The notes: generated from the sequence alone by a model not told the origin. 14,310 nt of DNA from Brevundimonas sp. (GCA_031119155.1 JAVHYH010000066.1:1-14310), one strand, 5' to 3'. Positions 5,933 through 12,360 are shown, counted from the first letter of the stretch. Program-made: numbers and translations.

Positions 5933-7111
5933 ATGCTCCTGCCCTTCTTCACAGCCCTGCGCGACGCCAAGGTTCCGGTGTCGATGAAGGAATGGCTCCA
6001 TCTGATGGAGGCCATGGACAAGGGCGTGGCCTCGGGTCGGGTGGATGATTTCTACCACCTGTCGCGCGCCGTGCTGGTCAAGGACGAGAAGCACTACGAC
6101 CGGTTCGATCAGGTGTTCGGCAAGGTGTTCGCGGGCATCGAGACGGTGGGCGCGGGCGAGGACCTGACGACCGATCTGCCCGAGGACTGGCTGCGACTGC
6201 TGAACGAGAAATTCCTGTCTGAGGAAGAGAAGGCCGCCATCGAGGCGATGGGCGGGTTCGAGAAGCTGATGGAGACGCTGAAGGAGCGTCTGGAAGAGCA
6301 GAAGGGTCGCCACGAAGGCGGCAACAAATGGGTCGGGACCGGCGGGACCAGCCCGTTCGGCCACGGCGGCTACAACCCCGAAGGGGTACGGATCGGCGGG
6401 CCGGGCAAGCAGGGCCGGGCCGTGAAGGTCTGGGAGAAGCGCGAGTACAGGAACCTGGACGATCAGGTCGAGCTGGGCACGCGCAACATCAAGGTGGCCC
6501 TGCGCCGGCTGCGCCGGTTCGCCCGGCAGGGGGCGGCGGACGAGCTGGACATGGACGCGACCATCGACGGCACGGCGCGTCAGGGGTGGCTGGACATCCA
6601 CATGCGGCCCGAGCGGCGCAACACGATCAAGGTGCTGCTGTTCCTCGACATCGGCGGCTCGATGGATGCCCATGTGAAGATGTGCGAGGAGCTGTTCTCG
6701 GCGGCCAAGACCGAGTTCAAGCACCTGGAATTCTTCTACTTCCACAACTGCCTCTATGAGGGCGTGTGGAAGGACAACCGGCGTCGGCACACCGAGAAGA
6801 TCGACACCTGGGACGTGCTGAACAAATACCCCGCCGACTGGCGCGCCATCTTCGTCGGCGACGCCACCATGAGCCCCTATGAGATCACCATGCCCGGCGG
6901 CTCGGTCGAGCACTGGAACGAGGAGGCGGGCGCGGTCTGGCTGAAACGGGCCACGCAGCAGTGGGACAAGGTGGCGTGGCTGAACCCGTCGCCGGAGCGG
7001 TACTGGAACTACTCCGCCTCGGTCGGCCTGATCCGCGAGGTCATCGACGAGCGGATGTATCCGCTGACGCTGGACGGTCTGGAGAAGGCGATGCGGGCGC
7101 TCGCAAAGTAG
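5933..7111 (+). CDS. CoxE-like VWA-domain protein
   Basis: VWA proteins of this group usually work with MoxR-type AAA+ ATPases in metal-cofactor insertion or complex assembly, as CoxE does for CO dehydrogenase; the client here is unknown. The product is 392 residues with no signal peptide, so it is cytoplasmic. An N-terminal helical region (1-125) ends in an acidic coiled-coil-like stretch (EAMGGFEKLMETLKERLEEQ, 104-123). A Gly-rich linker (129-165: GGNKWVGTGGTSPFGHGGYN) precedes the VWA domain (about 228-392). Seen: the metal-site motif FLDIGGSMD (237-245), where DxSxS is D239-x-G-x-S243, and a late acidic loop VGDATMSPYE (308-317). The ATG at 5933 has AGGG seven bases upstream. No MoxR ATPase gene lies within the window. 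Confidence 0.85.
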   Translation: MLLPFFTALRDAKVPVSMKEWLHLMEAMDKGVASGRVDDFYHLSRAVLVKDEKHYDRFDQVFGKVFAGIETVGAGEDLTTDLPEDWLRLLNEKFLSEEEKAAIEAMGGFEKLMETLKERLEEQKGRHEGGNKWVGTGGTSPFGHGGYNPEGVRIGGPGKQGRAVKVWEKREYRNLDDQVELGTRNIKVALRRLRRFARQGAADELDMDATIDGTARQGWLDIHMRPERRNTIKVLLFLDIGGSMDAHVKMCEELFSAAKTEFKHLEFFYFHNCLYEGVWKDNRRRHTEKIDTWDVLNKYPADWRAIFVGDATMSPYEITMPGGSVEHWNEEAGAVWLKRATQQWDKVAWLNPSPERYWNYSASVGLIREVIDERMYPLTLDGLEKAMRALAK

Positions 7112-7122
7112 GATAGCGTGAC

Positions 7123-7145
7123 GGGAACACATCCGGAGGGTTCCC
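7123..7145 (+). promoter_or_regulatory. Inverted repeat enclosing the ribosome binding site of the six-Cys gene
   Basis: GGGAAC at 7123-7128 and GTTCCC at 7140-7145 are perfect reverse complements with an 11-base loop. The Shine-Dalgarno GGAGGG (7135-7140) lies in the loop and overlaps the 3' arm by one base, and the ATG begins at the next base, 7146. In RNA the hairpin would constrain the ribosome site. The pairing is seen; a regulatory role is inferred. Confidence 0.4.
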
Positions 7146-7655
7146 ATGCTGACCGCCGCCGTGCTTTCCGCCCTGATGCTGCAACAGGCCGCTGCGCCCC
7201 AGATCGTGTGGGCCGGCCCGCCGCCGGAACCGGCGCCCGTCGCGTCCCCTGCCCCGGCGCCCGCCATTCCCGACTGGGCCCGGACCGATCCCTTCGGCTA
7301 CGAGCGGTCGGAGTGCAGCCCGCTGATCCGTTCATCCTCCGAACCCATGGAGGCCTGCCAGAACCGCGTCCGCTTCGCCCTCGCCGCCAACCTCGGCGAT
7401 GACCTGCCGGCGGGACTGAGGCCGACCGGATCGCTGGAAAACTGTCGTCAGGAGGCGGCGGGAGACAGCTATGCCCTGCAATGCGGCGCGACGGCGCGCG
7501 CTGTCCCCGGCGGGCCGGACCTGCGCGACCGGGTCTGCACCACGCGCCCCAGCAACTCGCGCGAAGGCGGCATGACCTATCGCGAGGAATGCACCGTGGG
7601 CGGCGAGCCGGTGCGGGATCAGGGTCTGCGCATCACCTTGGGCGGACGTGACTGA
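7146..7655 (+). CDS. Six-cysteine protein of unknown function, probably exported
   Basis: I do not recognise this 169-residue protein. It opens with a short hydrophobic stretch (MLTAAVLSALMLQQAAAPQ) that could be a signal peptide but lacks the usual basic residue, then a Pro/Ala-rich linker (about 24-42). The remaining domain holds six cysteines (57, 71, 100, 113, 131, 149), an even number in keeping with three disulfides in a periplasmic or surface protein. No transmembrane helix follows. GGAGGG five bases before the ATG at 7146 is a strong ribosome site. It starts 34 bp after the VWA stop and is probably read from the same transcript. Its stop lies just before the terminator of the convergent csbD gene. 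Confidence 0.75.
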   Translation: MLTAAVLSALMLQQAAAPQIVWAGPPPEPAPVASPAPAPAIPDWARTDPFGYERSECSPLIRSSSEPMEACQNRVRFALAANLGDDLPAGLRPTGSLENCRQEAAGDSYALQCGATARAVPGGPDLRDRVCTTRPSNSREGGMTYREECTVGGEPVRDQGLRITLGGRD

Positions 7656-7660
7656 GCCCC

Positions 7661-7694
7661 AACGAAAACGCCGCGCCCCTTGTGGAGCGCGGCG
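7661..7694 (-). terminator. Rho-independent terminator of csbD
   Basis: CGCCGCGC (7669-7676) and GCGCGGCG (7687-7694) form a perfect eight-pair GC stem with a ten-base loop. On the minus strand the stem is followed by TTTTCGTT, a U-rich tract, so it best terminates csbD, whose stop is 27 bases upstream. On the plus strand the stem is followed by CTTGATCT, a poorer tract, so it may only partly stop the convergent gene. Confidence 0.7.
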
Positions 7695-7720
7695 CTTGAT
7701 CTCGTACGGTCAGCGAAGCG

Positions 7721-7906
7721 TCAGTTGCGCTTGTCGCCGCGAAGGGTGTCCTTGAGGCCGCCGACGGCGTTCTGGACCTTGCCTTCGACCTGGTCTGCGC
7801 GACCTTCGGCCTTCAGCTTTTCGTCGCCGGTGACCTTGCCAGCGAATTCCTTGGCCTTGCCGCCCATGTTCTTGGCGGCGCCTTCGATGCGATCGTGATC
7901 GGGCAT
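7721..7906 (-). CDS. csbD: CsbD-family stress protein
   Basis: CsbD-like proteins (CsbD in Bacillus, YjbJ in E. coli) are small, abundant, largely helical proteins induced by general stress; their molecular role is not settled. The 61-residue product matches the family in length and pattern: DRIEGAAKNMGGKAKEFAGK (5-24), VTGDEKLKAEGRADQVEGK, then a QNAVGGLKDTLRG tail. The start is the ATG at 7906, preceded by AAGGGAG at normal distance; the frame stays open upstream, but that part runs through intergenic DNA without family similarity. An EcfG-type promoter motif lies about 50-75 bp upstream and a strong terminator follows, so it is probably a single-gene unit under the alphaproteobacterial general stress response. 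Confidence 0.93.
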   Translation of the reverse strand: MPDHDRIEGAAKNMGGKAKEFAGKVTGDEKLKAEGRADQVEGKVQNAVGGLKDTLRGDKRN

Positions 7907-7958
7907 GGTGAGCTCCCTTGCATTGACGCCACCGACAGGGCGACGCTTCGGCAGGGAC

Positions 7959-7983
7959 AACCGTGGGGCTTCGCAGGAGTTCC
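7959..7983 (-). promoter_or_regulatory. EcfG (general stress response) promoter candidate for csbD
   Basis: On the minus strand GGAAC (7983-7979) is followed after 16 bases by GGTT (7962-7959). The published alphaproteobacterial EcfG consensus is GGAAC, 16-17 bases, CGTT; here the -35 is perfect and the -10 has one mismatch. The inferred transcript would start near 7950, leaving a leader of about 45 bases with the csbD ribosome site. A csbD gene is a typical EcfG target, which strengthens the call. Confidence 0.6.
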
Positions 7984-7989
7984 CTGCGA
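7971..7989 (-). other. 7-bp hairpin just after the Nudix stop, overlapping the csbD -35
   Basis: TCGCAGG (7971-7977) pairs perfectly with CCTGCGA (7983-7989) around a five-base loop. It begins six bases after the Nudix stop codon in the direction of transcription. No U-tract follows, so it is not a standard terminator, but it could stabilise the 3' end of the signalling operon. It overlaps the GGAAC element of the csbD promoter. Confidence 0.45.
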
Positions 7990-7994
7990 CCGGC

Positions 7995-8447
7995 TCAGCC
8001 TTTTCGCCGCAACCAGGTCGCCACCGCCCAGGCATGGGCGTCATGACGCAGTTCGTTCAGCGCCGTGTGGGGATGCAGCCAGACCAGTTTGTGATCCGCC
8101 TCGACTTTTGCAGCCGGATCCAGCGAGACCTGCTCGGCGATCCAGAAGCCGCCGGTGTTGTTCAGCGGTTCGCCGGTGGATTTGCGGAAGAACTGTCCAG
8201 CTTCCGCGATACGGGCGAAGGGGCGGACGGTCATGCCCGTCTCCTCGACGAATTCGCGGACCAGCGCCTGTTCCTCGGTCTCGTCGCCGTCCACTGCACC
8301 GCCGGGCAGGTCGTAATAGCTGCCCTCCCCGCGATCGACGCGAACGCAGGCCAGCTTGCCGTCGTGGAAGACGAGGCCGAAGGCGGTGGGGCGGAGCGTG
8401 TAGTCCAGCCCCGGCTCCGCCGCGCCGAACTGGAGGGCGGCGGTCAT
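7995..8447 (-). CDS. Nudix hydrolase
   Basis: Nudix enzymes hydrolyse a nucleoside diphosphate linked to another group; the substrate here (oxidised nucleotide, ADP-ribose, dinucleotide or other) cannot be inferred. The product is 150 residues. The box GX5EX7REUXEEXGU is complete at 50-72: G50-AVDGD-E56, seven residues, then REFVEETGM. It is preceded by YYDLPGG, a typical lead-in strand. The ATG at 8447 starts one base after the stop of the upstream kinase gene (TGACATG), implying translational coupling. The frame is open further upstream, but that region is the kinase gene. It is the last gene of the four-gene signalling operon, an unusual partner for histidine kinases. Confidence 0.93.
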   Translation of the reverse strand: MTAALQFGAAEPGLDYTLRPTAFGLVFHDGKLACVRVDRGEGSYYDLPGGAVDGDETEEQALVREFVEETGMTVRPFARIAEAGQFFRKSTGEPLNNTGGFWIAEQVSLDPAAKVEADHKLVWLHPHTALNELRHDAHAWAVATWLRRKG

Positions 8448-8448
8448 G

Positions 8449-9495
8449 TCAGAGATCGAAGGCCAGTCGGGCGCGGACGCCCTTGTGCGCCTGATCGAAC
8501 TCGACCGCCGAGCGCAGGCCCGACGCCATGGCGGAGATGATCTTGCCGCCAAGGCCGGTGCCCTTGGGCGTGCCGTCGCCCATGCCCGGCCCGTCGTCCT
8601 CGACCGTCAGCAGGGCGCGACCGTCGGGGCCGGTGCGCAGGATGACGCGAATCTCGCCGCCCTGACCGGGGGCGTAGGCGTATTTGACCGCATTGGTGAC
8701 CAGCTCGGTCACCACGACGCCGAGCGACACCGCCTGATCGGTGGAGACGCGCAGGGGCTCGACCTCGAGGGCCAGTTTCGGCGAACCGGCGTCCGGGCCC
8801 AGCGACTTGGACAGTTCGTCGATCAGGCCGCGCAGATATTCGTCCATCTCGACCGAGGACATGTCGCCCGAGGTGTAGAGGCGGCGGTGCACATGGGCGA
8901 CAGCCTCGATCCGCGCCTGCGACTCGCGCAGGGCCGAGCGGGCGCCGTCATCGGCCAGATGGCGCATCTGCAGGGACATGAAGCTGGACACCAGCTGCAG
9001 CGAGTTGCCGACGCGGTGGTTGACCTCGCGCAGCATGGCCTCGGCGCGGTCGCGGGCGAGGCGGACCTGCTCCTGGGCCTCGTCGTGCTCGCGCTGCAGG
9101 CGACGACGGTGGATGGCGTCCTCGATGGCGTTGCGCAGCAGGGCGGTGAAGTCCTCGGACACGTCCTTGATGACGTAGTCGGCGGCGCCGGCGCGCAGGG
9201 CGGCCACGGCGATGCGGCCTTCCTGCGCCCCGGTGACATAGACCACCGGCGGCGGATCGGTCAGGGCGACGATGTCCGGCAGGACGTCCAGACCCTCGCG
9301 GCCCGGCATGTAGTGGTCCAGGGCGATGGCGTCGAAATCGGTTGGACGCGCGACGAGAACATCCAGCCCCGCATCCCCGTCGGGCGCGCAGGTCACGACA
9401 TAGCCGTGACGCCCCAGCTCCTTCTCGACCAACCGCGAAAGCCCGCGGTCATCGTCGATATAGAGCAGGCGGATGACCTCCCCGTCGGCTTTCAC
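8449..9495 (-). CDS. Receiver domain - HWE/HisKA_2-type histidine kinase
   Basis: A cytoplasmic kinase with an N-terminal receiver in place of a sensor, suited to taking phosphate from, or responding to, an upstream partner. The product is 348 residues. Receiver (about 7-125): acidic pocket Asp14-16 (IDDD), phospho-acceptor Asp60 (ALDHYMPG), Thr88 (VTGA) and Lys110. A coiled-coil linker (125-152) leads to the DHp domain, where LREVNHRVGNSLQLVSSFMS (155-174) carries phospho-His160, typical of HisKA_2. ATPase domain: ELVTNAVKYA (264-273), VEDDGPGM (298-305) and KGTGLGGKII (311-320). It starts with GTG at 9495, overlapping the response-regulator stop by four bases (GTGA). No transmembrane segment is seen. 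HWE-type kinases often feed PhyR in the general stress response, but that link is only inferred here. Confidence 0.92.
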   Translation of the reverse strand: MKADGEVIRLLYIDDDRGLSRLVEKELGRHGYVVTCAPDGDAGLDVLVARPTDFDAIALDHYMPGREGLDVLPDIVALTDPPPVVYVTGAQEGRIAVAALRAGAADYVIKDVSEDFTALLRNAIEDAIHRRRLQREHDEAQEQVRLARDRAEAMLREVNHRVGNSLQLVSSFMSLQMRHLADDGARSALRESQARIEAVAHVHRRLYTSGDMSSVEMDEYLRGLIDELSKSLGPDAGSPKLALEVEPLRVSTDQAVSLGVVVTELVTNAVKYAYAPGQGGEIRVILRTGPDGRALLTVEDDGPGMGDGTPKGTGLGGKIISAMASGLRSAVEFDQAHKGVRARLAFDL

Positions 9496-9917
9496 TCGAT
9501 CTCCGGGGCCTGCATCACGGACAGGAACAGTCCGAGCTGGCGGATGGCGCCGGCGAAGCTTTCGTAGTCCACCGGCTTGGTGATGTAGACGTTGCAGCCC
9601 AGATCGTAGCAGCGCTGGATCTCGACCTTGTCGTCGGTGGTGGTCAGGACCACGACGGGGGCGCGGCGCAGGCGTTCGTCGTTCTTGACCTTCTCCAGAA
9701 TGTCGGTGCCCGACATGTCCGGCAGGTTCAGGTCCAGCAGGATCAGCAGCGGGCCGTTGGCGCGCACTTCCTGGCTGAACAGATAGTCGATGGCCGAGGA
9801 GCCGTCGGCGAAGTGGGCGATCTCGTTCGCGATATTGGCGCGACGGATGTTCTTCTCGATCAGCTTGGCGTGGCCGAGGTCATCCTCGATCATCACGATC
9901 TTGACGGACGTGGTCAT
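9492..9917 (-). CDS. Single-domain response regulator (Rcp1-like receiver)
   Basis: A stand-alone receiver with no output domain, likely a phosphate shuttle or allosteric partner between the two kinases. The product is 141 residues. Seen: the acidic pair in MIEDDLGHAKLIEKNIRRA (Glu11, Asp12, Asp13), phospho-acceptor Asp62 in LILLDLNLPDMSG, the switch Thr92 in VVLTTTDD, and Lys114-Pro115 in YITKPVD. The longer alpha1-beta2 region and the LDLNLPDMSG style resemble Rcp1-type regulators that pair with phytochrome-like kinases. The ATG at 9917 overlaps the upstream kinase stop by one base (TGATG), and its own stop overlaps the next kinase's GTG, so the three signalling genes should be made together. 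All residues needed for phosphorylation are present. Confidence 0.94.
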   Translation of the reverse strand: MTTSVKIVMIEDDLGHAKLIEKNIRRANIANEIAHFADGSSAIDYLFSQEVRANGPLLILLDLNLPDMSGTDILEKVKNDERLRRAPVVVLTTTDDKVEIQRCYDLGCNVYITKPVDYESFAGAIRQLGLFLSVMQAPEIE

Positions 9918-11437
9918 CAGTAGTCTCCGGCCTCGGCGAGGATGAGGCGTGTGGGGAATTTGAGGGTGAATGTCGAGCCCTTTCCGAGCTCTGACTCCAC
10001 GGTGATGTCGCCGCCGAGACGCCGGACGCTGTTGCGGACGAAGGCCAGCCCCAGCCCCTCGCCGGCGCGATCCTGACGGCCGGAGCGGCGGAACAGCTCG
10101 AAGATGCGCTCGTGATCCTTCGGCGAGATGCCGCGACCGTTGTCCGAGATCCGATAGACGACCCAGCCATGCTGATCCTCGCCGGACACGGTGATGACGC
10201 CCGGGCGACTGTGATCGAGATATTTGACGGCGTTATCGACCAGATTGCCGAAGATCTGTTCGACGGACAGGCGGTCGCTCTCGAAGCGCGGCAGGGGCTC
10301 GACGACGATCTCGGCGCCCGCCTCGGCGGTCTGGTGGTTCAGGCTGTCGGCGATGCCCTGGACCATCGGCGTCATGTCCAGCAGTTCGGGCGCCAGCGAG
10401 CGGCGGCCCTCGCGCGACAGCTTCAGGATGGCGTTGATCAGCCGGTCCATCTTCTCGGTCGAGGCGCGGATGAAGCCGATGGCCTCGGGCATATCCTCGC
10501 GGACGGCCATGATGACGTCCGGGTCCACCTTGCGCTTGCTCTCGGCCTCGGCGATGGCCTTGTCGACCACCTTGCCCGCCTGTTCGAGCTCGGAGGTATA
10601 GCCCATGACGTTGACCAGCGGGGCCCGCAGGTCGTGGCTGACGATATAGGCGAAGCGCTGGATTTCCTCGTTGGCGCGGGTCAGGTCGGCGGTGCGTTCG
10701 CGCACCTGCCCTTCGAGCCCGGCGTTCAGGCGATAGACCGCCTCGCGAGCCTCCTGGACCTCCATAACATAGCGACGGATCAGCCAGGCGGCGATGCCGG
10801 CCAGCACCAGAATGAGCAGACCGCCGATGGCGTTGGCGATGACGGTGATCGAGCCCGCCCACTCCGACTGGCGCGTCCGGAACTGCAGCCGGGTCTGGGA
10901 AATCTCGTCAATCGCCAGGGCTTCGGCGCGGAAGGCGTCCATCGCCGCCTTGCCCTCATTGCTGCGCACGATGCCGAGGGCCGGCCCCACGCGTCCGACG
11001 CGGGCCATGCTGACCGTACGATCCAGCTCCGCCAGCTTGGCCTCGGCCAGTTCGCGGAGGTGGGCGACGCGCGGCTCGATGTCCGGATCGCCGGCGGCCA
11101 GCGCCGTCAAGTCTCGCAGCTGATCAGGCAGTTCGCGCGAGGCCTCGCCATGGACCTCCAGATACTCGGGGTTGCCGGTCAGCAGGAACCCGCGCTGCCC
11201 GGTCTCGGCATCGATCAGCCGGATCAGCACCGTGCGGGTCTGGCGACGCAGTTGCTGGGTCGTCTCGACCTCGTCGTTGTATTGCGCGGTGCGCGCCATC
11301 ATGACGAAGGTCGCGACGTTGGTGGCCAGCAGCAGCGCGATGGCGAGTGTCAGCATCCCCGCGACGCGCCGACCGAGGGTGGGCGTCCGCAGGAACTGGC
11401 CTATCGCCGTTAAGGTGTCGCGCCACGCCGAACTCAT
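9917..11437 (-). CDS. CHASE3-domain membrane sensor histidine kinase
   Basis: An inner-membrane kinase that senses an unknown signal through a periplasmic CHASE3 domain. The product is 506 residues. TM1 spans about 26-48 and TM2 about 197-220; between them lies a helical CHASE3 domain with the typical IDAETGQRGFLLTGNPEYLE (75-94). A coiled-coil (225-262) leads to the H-box IVSHDLRAPLVNVMGYTSEL (265-284, phospho-His268). ATPase domain: N-box IFGNLVDNAVKYLDHS (395-410), G1 SDNGRGISP (431-439), F-box ERIFELFRRSG (443-453) and G2 GEGLGLA (459-465). The gap from H-box to MDRLINAILKLSR (330-342) is longer than in standard DHp hairpins. The ATG at 11437 lacks a good Shine-Dalgarno. It is the first gene of the four-gene operon and lies 121 bp from a divergent plus-strand gene. 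Confidence 0.93.
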   Translation of the reverse strand: MSSAWRDTLTAIGQFLRTPTLGRRVAGMLTLAIALLLATNVATFVMMARTAQYNDEVETTQQLRRQTRTVLIRLIDAETGQRGFLLTGNPEYLEVHGEASRELPDQLRDLTALAAGDPDIEPRVAHLRELAEAKLAELDRTVSMARVGRVGPALGIVRSNEGKAAMDAFRAEALAIDEISQTRLQFRTRQSEWAGSITVIANAIGGLLILVLAGIAAWLIRRYVMEVQEAREAVYRLNAGLEGQVRERTADLTRANEEIQRFAYIVSHDLRAPLVNVMGYTSELEQAGKVVDKAIAEAESKRKVDPDVIMAVREDMPEAIGFIRASTEKMDRLINAILKLSREGRRSLAPELLDMTPMVQGIADSLNHQTAEAGAEIVVEPLPRFESDRLSVEQIFGNLVDNAVKYLDHSRPGVITVSGEDQHGWVVYRISDNGRGISPKDHERIFELFRRSGRQDRAGEGLGLAFVRNSVRRLGGDITVESELGKGSTFTLKFPTRLILAEAGDY

Positions 11438-11558
11438 CAGGCGGGAGCATTAGCGTTACGTTTTGCCCTGTCCAGTCGCGCGTCAGGAGAAACCCTCGCC
11501 GCGCTCGGGATTTAAGGTAAAGATCGCCCGGTCTTGCTCGGGGGAAAGGGACTTCAGA

Positions 11559-12266
11559 ATGGTTTGGTGGTGGTGGATCGTTCCGGCGATCGTGGCGGTG
11601 CTCGGCCTGATGCTTCTGGTGAAGGGGCTGGGCGGATTGTTCCGGGGCCGGTTCTTCGGCGGCCTGCTGGGTGCGGCGAGCGGCGGTGGACTGATCGCCG
11701 CAGCGACCATCGCGGCCCTTCTGGCGCTGGACATCCAGACCTACTCGCGCCTGACCTATGAGCGTCCGGTGGCCACCATCATCACCCGCCAGCTGGGCCC
11801 GCAGTATTTCGAGGCCACGGTGATCGAACCCGCCCACGGCGAGAACATGCCATCGGCGACCAATCTGTACCCGCTGCACGGCGACGAATGGCGGATCGAG
11901 GCGCAGGTGCTGAAGTGGAAGCCCTGGGCCAATGTGCTGGGTCTGGACACCCAATACCGGCTGGACCGTCTGTCGGGCCGCTATCAGGCGATCCAGCAGG
12001 AGATCAACGCCCAGCGCAGCGTCCACGCCCTGACGCATCCGGACAACAGCAACGGCCTGCCCTGGAAGCTGAGCACATGGGACATGGCGCGGAAGTACCG
12101 CCACCGCATCGACGCGGTGGACACCCTGTACGGCGGGGCCGCCTATATGCCGATGGCCGACGGGGCCCAGTATGAGGTCTGGATCACCCAGTCCGGCCTG
12201 ATCGCCCGCCCCGTCAACGACGCCGCGCGCAATGCCTCCTCGGGCGGCTGGACCTCGGTTCAATAG
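11559..12266 (+). CDS. Two-TM membrane protein of unknown function
   Basis: I cannot assign a function. The product is 235 residues from the ATG at 11559. The frame is open 96 bases further upstream, but GGGGAAAGGG eight bases before this ATG and the hydrophobic start favour it. Seen: four consecutive tryptophans at residues 3-6, TM1 about 5-24, a short basic/Gly loop (VKGLGGLFRGRFFGG), TM2 about 38-58, then a soluble region of about 175 residues rich in aromatic residues, probably periplasmic. No signature of a transporter, enzyme or lipoprotein is seen. I vaguely recall relatives annotated as efflux-related, but two helices do not support a pump. It is divergent from the CHASE3 kinase, with a shared 121-bp intergenic region. 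Confidence 0.82.
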   Translation: MVWWWWIVPAIVAVLGLMLLVKGLGGLFRGRFFGGLLGAASGGGLIAAATIAALLALDIQTYSRLTYERPVATIITRQLGPQYFEATVIEPAHGENMPSATNLYPLHGDEWRIEAQVLKWKPWANVLGLDTQYRLDRLSGRYQAIQQEINAQRSVHALTHPDNSNGLPWKLSTWDMARKYRHRIDAVDTLYGGAAYMPMADGAQYEVWITQSGLIARPVNDAARNASSGGWTSVQ

Positions 12267-12283
12267 GGCGAAAATGCCCCGTC

Positions 12284-12308
12284 GGAACAGCGGTCTATAA
12301 CTAAAGTT
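12284..12308 (+). promoter_or_regulatory. Weak EcfG-like promoter motif in the gap before flhA's 3' end
   Basis: GGAAC (12284-12288), 16 bases, then AGTT (12305-12308): a perfect -35 and a -10 with one mismatch to CGTT. It points toward the 3' end of flhA on the opposite strand, and no plus-strand gene follows in the window. It could drive a short RNA ending at the hairpin at 12339-12360, or be chance. Confidence 0.2.
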
Positions 12309-12338
12309 AAGGCTGTTTCCGCCCCGCTTTCGGACTAG

Positions 12339-12360
12339 AGCCGATTTGCGGGCGGCTTTC
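12339..12360 (+). terminator. Weak terminator-like hairpin after the two-TM gene
   Basis: AGCCG (12339-12343) and CGGCT (12353-12357) form a five-pair stem with a nine-base loop, followed by TTC then TAT on the plus strand. It lies 72 bases after the two-TM gene's stop. The stem is short and the T-tract poor, so it may be inefficient. The rest of the gap (12267-12437) holds a GGCCCGGGCC palindrome at 12389-12398 and no convincing gene. Confidence 0.3.

Noticed and set aside
5894..7267. 457-codon minus-strand open frame
   Set aside because: Antisense to the VWA gene and the start of the six-Cys gene; Leu/His/Val-rich text without motifs, while the plus strand encodes a coherent protein with good ribosome sites.
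8446..9567. 373-codon plus-strand open frame
   Set aside because: Antisense to the receiver-HWE kinase; no domain recognised and the composition is that of a shadow frame.
10112..11413. 433-codon plus-strand open frame
   Set aside because: It lies antisense to the CHASE3 kinase, which has every catalytic motif in place. The composition (Asp/Gly/Gln/His-rich) and lack of motifs mark it as a shadow.
11124..12263. 379-codon minus-strand open frame
   Set aside because: It overlaps the kinase N-terminus in another frame and runs antisense to the two-TM gene; no motif seen.
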